Source: an uncultured Porphyromonadaceae bacterium (GTDB lineage: Bacteria; Bacteroidota; Bacteroidia; Bacteroidales; Muribaculaceae). Taken from it: 6,157 bases of DNA. The position numbers and the translations under genes are program-made. The notes beneath the pieces were generated by a model. The model had not been told where the DNA came from and did no database searches. It worked only from the letters and a program-made list of their open reading frames with translations. Where the stretch lies: positions 1-6,157 of the forward strand of contig URZG01000141.1 in NCBI GenBank assembly GCA_900552325.1, read 5' to 3'. Positions 1 to 4,982 of this stretch are shown piece by piece; position 1 is the stretch's first letter; each line of letters starts with the position of its first letter.

Positions 1-239
1 GAGCCGTAATGGCGCCGCAGACGTTCCACTTCACCGAAATAATGCGGCACCTGTTCGCGCTGCATATTGCATGGCGACTCTACCGCCAGAGGTGAATGTG
101 GCGAGAACCCGAGGTGAGTGAACCCCAGCCGGACCGCCTCGCGCACGAAATCCTCCATTGACGCGCGCCCGTCGCAGAACTGGGTATGAGTGTGAAGATT
201 GTAACGCCGGCTTCCGCCGAGCTCTTTCTGAATATCCAT
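1..239 (-). CDS. PHP-domain histidinol-phosphatase-like protein, N-terminal part (runs off the left edge)
   Basis: The 79 visible residues are the N-terminus of a PHP (polymerase and histidinol phosphatase) metal-dependent phosphoesterase. Family members of this type hydrolyse L-histidinol phosphate to histidinol in the cytoplasm, in histidine synthesis. Seen: the HxH metal motif NLHTHTQFCDG at residues 14-24 (H16, H18, with D23 following), then GFSPHSP at 44-50, whose H48 is the expected next metal ligand. The spacing and the later QVPHYFGEVERL segment resemble HisJ/HisK-type proteins of Bacteroidota. The ATG at 239 is chosen because it lies shortly before the first metal motif, as is normal for the family, and has a weak AGGA a few bases upstream. 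The 3' part is outside the window, so the remaining metal ligands cannot be checked. It lies 51 nt downstream of the transporter gene on the same strand and may share its transcript. Many Bacteroidota also carry an HAD-type HisB phosphatase, so the true substrate could differ from histidinol phosphate. Confidence 0.85.
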   Translation of the reverse strand, partial: MDIQKELGGSRRYNLHTHTQFCDGRASMEDFVREAVRLGFTHLGFSPHSPLAVESPCNMQREQVPHYFGEVERLRRHYG

Positions 240-290
240 GATTCCTGATATGAGTTTCAACAGGCCGGAAAGCCTGCATGAATAGAACGT

Positions 291-1748
291 TTAAGACTCG
301 GCCGATGTTTGCACGCCGCGCGAGCGGAGTGACCGCACCCACGAACCGAACATGGCGAGCATTATCACCGCCACGCCTGCGCCTATGCCGACAGCGAGAG
401 TGTAATCCAGCCCGAAACCTTCAGGCGACCGCGCGAAAAGGATATAGCTGACGCACACTACCGTCATGAAGAGCGCGGGCACAAGGGAGATGAGATAGAA
501 TTTGCCGTGGCGCGCGAGATATACCGTTACCGCCCAAAGGGTGAAGACCGAGAGGGTCTGGTTGCTCCAGGCGAAATAACGCCACAACACATTGAAATCT
601 ATAAGCATCAGCGCGAAGGTCACGCCGAATATAGGCAGACACAGCGCGGCTCTTTTCCATGCCTTTTTCTGGGGGAAACCGGTCATGTCGGCCACTATCA
701 GACGTGCCGACCGCAGAGCGGTATCTCCCGTGGTTATAGGCGCGGCCACCACACCGATTATTGCGAGCACGCCGCCCACTGCACCGAGCCAGCCGATAGA
801 TATGTCATGAACCAGCGATCCTGCGGAATGGCCTTCCGTCCCCATATATTCCTGCAACCCTTCATAACCGCCGGTAAAGGCAATCGCCGCGGCAGCCCAT
901 ATCAGAGCCACAATCCCTTCCGCCACCATAGCGCCGTAGAATACCGGACGTGCCAGACGCTCGTTCTTGAGGCACCGCGCCATCATGGGCGACTGCGTGG
1001 CGTGAAAGCCGGATATGGCGCCGCAGGCGATGGAAACGAACATCATCGGGAATATCGGCTGCGAGGAACCGTCAGGCTTGCGGTTGTACAGTCCGTCGGC
1101 AAAGCCGTCAGGGATTGTCACATCACCGAAAAGGAGTGTACACAGAAGCGCCACGGCCATAAACAGAAGGGCGCCCCCGAAAAGGGGATACAGGTTGCCG
1201 ATGAGTTTGTCAACCGGCAGCATGGTGGCCAGGATGTAGTAGATGAATATCGCCACCGCCCAGAAACGGGCGTCCATCCAGTCGGGCGTCATGGAGGCGA
1301 TAAGCCCCGACGGGGTGACGACAAACACCGCCCCCACAAGAATCAGGAGCAGGATGGAGAATATCCTCATGACCTGGCGCACGGTCATGCCGAGTTCGTC
1401 GCCTACAATCTCCGGCAACGACGCGCCCCCTTTGCGGAGCGAAATCATCGCGGAAAGGAAATCGTGGACGGCACCGCCGAAGATCGTGCCGAGCACTATC
1501 CACAGAAACGCAGCCGGACCGAACATTATACCCATTATGGCGCCGAAAATCGGTCCCAGCCCGGCGATGTTGAGAAACTGGATCATGAACACTTTCCAGG
1601 TCGGAAGAGGAATATAATCCACTCCGTCGGGACGCTCCATGGCCGGTGTGGGCCGCGAGGGGTCGGTGCCGAAAACTTTTTCGGCAAAAAGTCCGTAGAC
1701 GAAATATCCGCCTACGAGCACTGCCAATGCGATAAGAAAGGAAATCAT
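291..1748 (-). CDS. cstA: CstA-family carbon starvation protein, compact form (peptide/pyruvate-type transporter)
   Basis: This is a 485-residue polytopic inner-membrane protein of the CstA family. Characterised relatives (Escherichia coli CstA and BtsT) take up pyruvate and/or peptides when preferred carbon is short. Seen: a hydrophobic N-terminus (residues 1-22); the conserved block QFLNIAGLGPIFGAI (57-71) followed by GGAVHDFLSAMISLRKGGAS (91-110); HATQSPMMARCLKNE (249-263); and the PITTGDTALRSARL motif (337-350). About a dozen hydrophobic segments run to residue ~470, ending in a short basic and polar tail. The length is well below the ~700 residues of E. coli CstA but is usual for the short form found in anaerobes and Bacteroidota, so it is not a truncation. 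The ATG at 1748 begins directly with the first membrane helix and has no Shine-Dalgarno sequence. It starts 59 nt after the TPR/PD40 gene. Family membership is certain; the transported substrate is not readable from sequence. Confidence 0.93.
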   Translation of the reverse strand: MISFLIALAVLVGGYFVYGLFAEKVFGTDPSRPTPAMERPDGVDYIPLPTWKVFMIQFLNIAGLGPIFGAIMGIMFGPAAFLWIVLGTIFGGAVHDFLSAMISLRKGGASLPEIVGDELGMTVRQVMRIFSILLLILVGAVFVVTPSGLIASMTPDWMDARFWAVAIFIYYILATMLPVDKLIGNLYPLFGGALLFMAVALLCTLLFGDVTIPDGFADGLYNRKPDGSSQPIFPMMFVSIACGAISGFHATQSPMMARCLKNERLARPVFYGAMVAEGIVALIWAAAAIAFTGGYEGLQEYMGTEGHSAGSLVHDISIGWLGAVGGVLAIIGVVAAPITTGDTALRSARLIVADMTGFPQKKAWKRAALCLPIFGVTFALMLIDFNVLWRYFAWSNQTLSVFTLWAVTVYLARHGKFYLISLVPALFMTVVCVSYILFARSPEGFGLDYTLAVGIGAGVAVIMLAMFGSWVRSLRSRGVQTSAES

Positions 1749-1807
1749 TGCTTAAAACAGATTGGATCGGTATGAGATTAAGTTACAGGCGCCAGTTATC
1801 CGGCGGG

Positions 1808-3235
1808 TTATTCGGAGGCGCGGACAACCTTGTTCAGAAGGGTCGTCAGATGTGCGCGGCGCGTGTCAAGGCTTTCCTCCAGCTCACGTATCGCTGAAGC
1901 GGACGATTCATTTCCACGGGCGTATTCCAGACGCATCGCCCGGAGACGCGCCTCTTCCGCGGCATAGTCCTTCTGCGCCTCGGTATAAAGGCGCGCGGCA
2001 TGGCGCGCGGCGTTGTCAGGCAACTGAGAATAAGATGTGACGAGTCCGCGGCCGGGGATATATATGCGTATACCGGATGATTCGGAATCCGCGGTTTTCG
2101 CCATACGACGCACCGCCTCAAGCAGATGCGAATAGTCATTATCCTCATGGACTGTGGCGCTTATGGGCGACAGGAGAGCTCGTGCGCGTAGATCGGGATC
2201 GTCGGCATCGACATTCACACGCATTTCCGAGGGAACGAACAGATAGACAGTAACCTTTCCGGGGATGCGGTTGCGGTCGGAAGCGAACCATCCCACTCCG
2301 GTGAACTCGTCGATCGCCATCATATAGTCGTTGAACGGCGAATTGTAGGGCATACCGAGATTTACCGGTTCCAGGAATCCGTCTTCGGTACGCCGTGCCA
2401 TATATATATCGTAACCGCCAAGAGAGCTCTCGCCGTCGAAAGCGTAATAAAGGGTAATGCCGTCGGGGAGCATGAACGGGTAACTGACATCCCCTTCCTC
2501 TTCACCCATCGGATCAAGAGGCATGGCCTTATCCCATTCCCCTCCAGAAAACGCGTCGGCCTGGAAGAGCGTTATCCGCGGTTCCCCTCCGTTCTCTCCG
2601 TCAGATTCCGCGGCCCATATCTTCTGCCGTCCGCTCTGGGGGATAAAATATGTACAGCCGTCACTTTCGCTTTCCGGCTTGCCCGATAACTCGGAAGTAA
2701 ACCCTATCCGGCCGCTCTCGGCTGACAGACGGTAAGCGGAAAGAAAGGCGTCGGCATCGACATTTATGGAGTCTATCACGGCGATCTTCTCGACACGGGC
2801 CATCAATCCCCTCAGTCGCTCCAGCCGCTGCCTAAGGAGTGCCGCGCGTTCGTCAACCGGGGCGGCCTTGCGCCCCCTTTTGCCTGCATTGGTGCGCGTG
2901 TATGAGTCAAGCAACTCCTCGGCACGATCGAAGCGATAGGTATCCATCGCCATTGAGGCAAGCTGCAGCAGGGCGTCGCGGTTTCCCTGACGCCTTGCCA
3001 CCTCAAGGGTGGATTCGGCAAGCGCGTCCTGTCCCGTGGCCCAGGCAAGCTGCCCCAGCAGCAGACGCCCCTCGGCGTTTTTAGGCTCATTCTCAAGAAA
3101 CTCTTTCAGAACCTCGATGGCCCCGGCGGTATCACCGTCCTCGGCCATCCTTCTGGCATCCTCCGGCGTGAGGTAAGCCAGCACCGACGGAACCGCCAGC
3201 GCGGCTGCGAATACAAACGAGATTACTTTCTTCAT
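1808..3235 (-). CDS. Secreted TPR protein with PD40/WD40-like propeller motif and C-terminal coiled coil
   Basis: I do not know a named gene for this 475-residue protein. Residues 1-20 form a signal peptide (MKK start, hydrophobic core, VLA then Y21) for signal peptidase I. There is no lipobox cysteine, so it should be periplasmic or otherwise exported rather than a lipoprotein. Residues 22-115 are helical TPR-like repeats (for example GDTAGAIEVLKEFLENEP and RFDRAEELLDSY). A basic linker (118-146) leads to a beta region. Residues 250-320 carry a clear PD40 propeller signature: LPDGITLYYAFDG, then SLGGYDIYMARR, then EPVNLGMPYNSPFNDY, then GVGWFASDRN. Residues 409-470 are charged heptad-like helix, probably a coiled coil. 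The same TPR plus PD40 pairing occurs in Bacteroidota envelope proteins such as PorE-type type IX secretion components, but the OmpA-like peptidoglycan-binding domain of those proteins is absent here. Only 8 nt separate its ATG from the holA stop, so it is probably translated from the holA transcript. Function unknown; a scaffold or binding role is inference. Confidence 0.85.
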   Translation of the reverse strand: MKKVISFVFAAALAVPSVLAYLTPEDARRMAEDGDTAGAIEVLKEFLENEPKNAEGRLLLGQLAWATGQDALAESTLEVARRQGNRDALLQLASMAMDTYRFDRAEELLDSYTRTNAGKRGRKAAPVDERAALLRQRLERLRGLMARVEKIAVIDSINVDADAFLSAYRLSAESGRIGFTSELSGKPESESDGCTYFIPQSGRQKIWAAESDGENGGEPRITLFQADAFSGGEWDKAMPLDPMGEEEGDVSYPFMLPDGITLYYAFDGESSLGGYDIYMARRTEDGFLEPVNLGMPYNSPFNDYMMAIDEFTGVGWFASDRNRIPGKVTVYLFVPSEMRVNVDADDPDLRARALLSPISATVHEDNDYSHLLEAVRRMAKTADSESSGIRIYIPGRGLVTSYSQLPDNAARHAARLYTEAQKDYAAEEARLRAMRLEYARGNESSASAIRELEESLDTRRAHLTTLLNKVVRASE

Positions 3236-3243
3236 AACAGCTT

Positions 3244-4302
3244 CTATATATTCACGGCTTTTTCGCCGATAGGATTCAGTATGTGGAAAACAAGATCGGT
3301 CAACAGGTCGTACGGATCCTGGCGCGAGCCGTTACCCTTGGTATTGCCGTCGAACACTCTCAGCAACGAGATTATCTCGATTGCCTGCCAGGGACCGTAG
3401 CGGCGCATCCCTGCAGTAATGTCGCGTAGCTGCCCAGGCCATCTGAACCCGAGGGCCTGCATCAGCGACCGCTCCGAGCGGTCTTTGGTGTACCAGGCTA
3501 TGAGCAGGTTCGAGAAATAATTGAAGAGAGTGGCACACAGCGGCTGCACGGGGTTGTTCTTGGGGTCGCCCCTAAAGTATTCAACAATGGTGAACGCCTT
3601 GACGGCATCACCTGTGGCGAGAGCGCTCACCAATTCAAAGGCGTTGTAGTCCTTGGAAATTCCGATGTTGCGCTCTATGGCCTCCGGGGTGATCATTGCT
3701 CCTTGCCCGAGACTCACGGTGAGTTTGCCCACCTCGTTGTAAAGACGCGAAAGGTCGGCTCCCACGTAGTCGCACAACATCGCCAGGGCTTTCGGCTCAA
3801 TATTTAGTCCGCGGGATTTCACGAAGTCGGTCACCGCCGGACCTACAGTGCGGTCATTGAGTTTGCGCGAGAGAAAATTCACGCCGCCACCTTTGGGGAG
3901 GGCCTTGAAAAACTCTGCGCTCTTGGCCTCGGCTCCACGGAAGCAGATACACAGCACCGTGGTGTCGCTCGGCTGCGCCACATACGGCGCAAGCGCCTTC
4001 AGATAGGCGGCAGCTCCGAAACGGGGGGGCATCCCCCCCTGCGCCTCACGCAGAATCACCACCTGCCTGTCGGCCATCATCGGGTAGCGGCGGCAAGCCT
4101 CGATAACGGCAGCCGGCTCGGTCTGCGACGCATACAGCACCGTAAGATTGAAATCGCGGTCACCCTCGGGCACAGTCTCCTCTATGCATTTCGAGAGGGC
4201 GTCGATATAGAAACCCTCCTCGCCATGCAGCATATACACCGGAGCGAGCCGCCCTTTCCGGATTGCATCGGAAACCGACTGAAATGTCACTGCTTCTGCC
4301 AT
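3244..4302 (-). CDS. holA: DNA polymerase III, delta subunit (clamp loader)
   Basis: Delta is the clamp-opening subunit of the replicative clamp loader. It binds the beta sliding clamp and, with gamma/tau and delta-prime, loads it onto primed DNA in the cytoplasm. Seen: the family N-terminus APVYMLHGEEGFYIDAL (residues 20-36), a degenerate P-loop lacking the Walker lysine as expected for delta; RRYPMMADRQVVILREAQ (71-88); the hallmark LSRLYNEVGKL (184-194); and IGISKDYNAFELVSALATGD (213-232), typical of the domain II/III junction. The 352-residue length is normal. The ATG at 4302 gives a standard N-terminus; there is no Shine-Dalgarno sequence next to it, which is ordinary for Bacteroidota. 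It heads the leftward gene series and is divergent from the HsdR-N-like gene, sharing a 133-nt intergenic region with a dyad and a -7-like box. One oddity is a run of seven G then CAT then seven C in the coding sequence at residues ~89-93. Confidence 0.95.
   Translation of the reverse strand: MAEAVTFQSVSDAIRKGRLAPVYMLHGEEGFYIDALSKCIEETVPEGDRDFNLTVLYASQTEPAAVIEACRRYPMMADRQVVILREAQGGMPPRFGAAAYLKALAPYVAQPSDTTVLCICFRGAEAKSAEFFKALPKGGGVNFLSRKLNDRTVGPAVTDFVKSRGLNIEPKALAMLCDYVGADLSRLYNEVGKLTVSLGQGAMITPEAIERNIGISKDYNAFELVSALATGDAVKAFTIVEYFRGDPKNNPVQPLCATLFNYFSNLLIAWYTKDRSERSLMQALGFRWPGQLRDITAGMRRYGPWQAIEIISLLRVFDGNTKGNGSRQDPYDLLTDLVFHILNPIGEKAVNI
4023..4039. repeat. G7-CAT-C7 homopolymer palindrome inside holA
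   Basis: Seven G residues, the triplet CAT and seven C residues form a perfect 7-bp GC stem with a 3-nt loop, or two slippage-prone homopolymers. It encodes Gly-Gly-Met-Pro-Pro (about residues 89-93 of the delta subunit) on the minus strand. The reading frame is intact across it. Length change by one base in either run would frameshift an essential gene. Confidence 0.8.
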
Positions 4303-4317
4303 ATCTTGTAGAAATAA

Positions 4318-4346
4318 TCAGCCTCTAAAAGCCTCCTTAGGGCTGA
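4318..4346 (-). promoter_or_regulatory. Hairpin in the holA leader with a GGAGG in its loop
   Basis: On the plus strand TCAGCC (4318-4323) pairs with GGCTGA (4341-4346) and CTAA (4325-4328) with TTAG (4337-4340), with one bulged T at 4324 and an 8-nt loop. Read on the holA strand, the loop shows GGAGG, about 29 nt before the holA ATG, too far to act as its ribosome binding site. A second GGCTGA at 4352-4357 could pair with the same left arm, giving an alternative fold. The hairpin is followed by a U-rich stretch (TTATTT) on the holA strand, so it could act as a weak attenuator or mRNA stabiliser. The pairing is seen; any role is inferred. Confidence 0.4.
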
Positions 4347-4364
4347 ATGTCGGCTGATATTCAT

Positions 4365-4392
4365 AAAAACTTTGTAAATTTACGCAGTTTTT
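4365..4392. promoter_or_regulatory. 28-bp near-perfect dyad between divergent holA and the nuclease gene
   Basis: Two 14-nt arms are symmetric about 4378/4379 with 12 of 14 positions paired. The outer arms are AAAAACT and AGTTTTT, the core is the perfect decamer GTAAATTTAC, and the only mismatches are the TT/GC pair at 4372-4373 against 4384-4385. There is no spacer at the centre, which suits a dimeric DNA-binding protein better than an RNA hairpin. It sits roughly 60-90 bp upstream of holA and 44-71 bp upstream of the ATG at 4436, so one bound protein could affect both genes. The symmetry is seen; the operator role is inference. Confidence 0.4.
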
Positions 4393-4402
4393 CCCATTTC
4401 TC

Positions 4403-4410
4403 CAAAGATA
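4403..4410 (-). promoter_or_regulatory. holA: Possible Bacteroidota -7 box (TATCTTTG) for holA
   Basis: On the minus strand 4410-4403 reads TATCTTTG, an exact match to the TAnnTTTG -7 consensus of the Bacteroidota primary sigma factor. It would start transcription near 4396 and give a holA leader of about 95 nt that includes the dyad and the hairpin. A TTTG lies upstream at 4427-4424, but at only 13 nt spacing, shorter than the usual ~20 nt, so the -33 element is not convincing. No equally good box was found for the rightward gene. Confidence 0.35.
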
Positions 4411-4435
4411 AAGGATTCCTTAACAAAAGTTGATT

Positions 4436-4906
4436 ATGACGCACAACTTTCCGCGACTCAACCTGCCGCCACTGACAGCGCCCCGGATTGAAACCGGGGC
4501 TGACGGAGTGCGCCGTATCTTCGATCCCTTGCGCGGCAAGTTCGTGGCTCTCACCCCTGAGGAATGGGTGCGCAGCCACTTCACGGCATGGCTCACAGGG
4601 AGCCTCGGTTACCCTGCCGCGCTCATGGCCAACGAGGTGTCGCTGACGCTCAACGGCACGGCACGCCGATGCGACACGGTACTTTTCAACCGCGAGGGCC
4701 TCACGCCGCGCATGATCATAGAATACAAGGCCCCGCATATAGAGATCACGCAAAAGGTTTTCGACCAGATCGCGCGCTACAACATGGTGCTCCGCGCCCC
4801 CTACCTCGTAGTTTCCAACGGCCTGCGCCATTTCTGCCTCGCCGTAGACCATTCAGCCAACACAGCCCGCTTCCTGCCGGATCTCCCACCATATTCACGG
4901 CTCTGA
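4436..4906 (+). CDS. Free-standing HsdR N-terminal-type PD-(D/E)XK nuclease domain protein
   Basis: The 156-residue product consists almost wholly of the nuclease fold seen at the N-terminus of type I restriction HsdR subunits (HSDR_N family). Seen: N-terminal LNLPPLTAPRI (residues 8-18), FDPLRGKFVALTPEEWVRSH (29-48), then the catalytic series RRCDTVLF with D80, IIEYKAP with E96 and K98, and QIARY (111-115), which matches the QxxxY motif of RecB-like and HsdR nucleases. All expected active-site residues are therefore present. There is no helicase domain, and no HsdM or HsdS gene nearby. The ATG at 4436 is preferred to the in-frame TTG at 4430, which adds only two residues. It is divergent from holA; from memory, homologues sit beside holA in many Bacteroidota, which would suggest a housekeeping DNA role rather than defence. 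It converges with the oadB-like gene and shares its terminator. Family is firm; function is unknown. Confidence 0.87.
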   Translation: MTHNFPRLNLPPLTAPRIETGADGVRRIFDPLRGKFVALTPEEWVRSHFTAWLTGSLGYPAALMANEVSLTLNGTARRCDTVLFNREGLTPRMIIEYKAPHIEITQKVFDQIARYNMVLRAPYLVVSNGLRHFCLAVDHSANTARFLPDLPPYSRL

Positions 4907-4910
4907 CCAC

Positions 4911-4962
4911 AAAAAACACCGACCGGCGCACATCCTGTTTGCAGGGAATGTGCGCCGGTCGG
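4911..4962 (-). terminator. Strong intrinsic terminator of the oadB-like gene, possibly bidirectional
   Basis: CCGACCGGCGCACAT (4919-4933) and ATGTGCGCCGGTCGG (4948-4962) form a perfect 15-bp stem. Inside it CCTG (4934-4937) pairs with CAGG (4942-4945) around a TTTG loop, leaving a 2-nt bulge. Read leftward, the stem is followed by TGTTTTTT, a six-T tract, so it fits termination of the minus-strand gene that stops 20 nt before it. Read rightward, only ATATTTGAT follows, so termination of the plus-strand nuclease gene, whose stop lies 12 nt before the stem, would be weaker. Confidence 0.88.
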
Positions 4963-4982
4963 ATATTTGATGGTAGAGTTTA

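Noticed and set aside
261..276. A small hairpin (CAGGC, 6-nt loop, GCCTG) between cstA and the PHP gene, considered as a terminator
   Set aside because: The stem is only five pairs and no T tract follows on the minus strand, so readthrough into the PHP gene is more likely.
31..342. A 103-codon minus-strand frame spanning the cstA end and the PHP gene start
   Set aside because: It overlaps two genes with clear family motifs in another frame and its product is Arg/Ala-rich without recognisable features.
507..1775. A 422-codon open frame on the plus strand, antisense to cstA
   Set aside because: The product is rich in His, Arg, Gly and Gln with no recognisable domain and no membrane character. 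It is the reverse-strand shadow of a strongly biased high-GC gene with clear CstA motifs.
1749..1807. The gap between the TPR/PD40 gene and cstA, searched for a terminator or cstA promoter
   Set aside because: Only a 4-bp CGCC/GGCG pairing without a T tract is visible, and there is no TAnnTTTG box on the minus strand. Nothing could be supported.
4430..4435. TTG at 4430 as the start of the nuclease gene
   Set aside because: It would add only two residues (Met-Ile) before a good ATG at 4436, and neither start has a well-placed Shine-Dalgarno sequence. ATG is the simpler choice.
4361..4852. A 163-codon minus-strand frame antisense to the nuclease gene
   Set aside because: The plus strand here carries a full set of HSDR_N motifs; the minus frame shows no family resemblance.
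4436..4906. The nuclease gene as a remnant of a degraded type I restriction system or a defence island
   Set aside because: No hsdM, hsdS, helicase fragment, integrase or repeat is nearby, the active-site residues are intact, and composition matches the surrounding chromosome.
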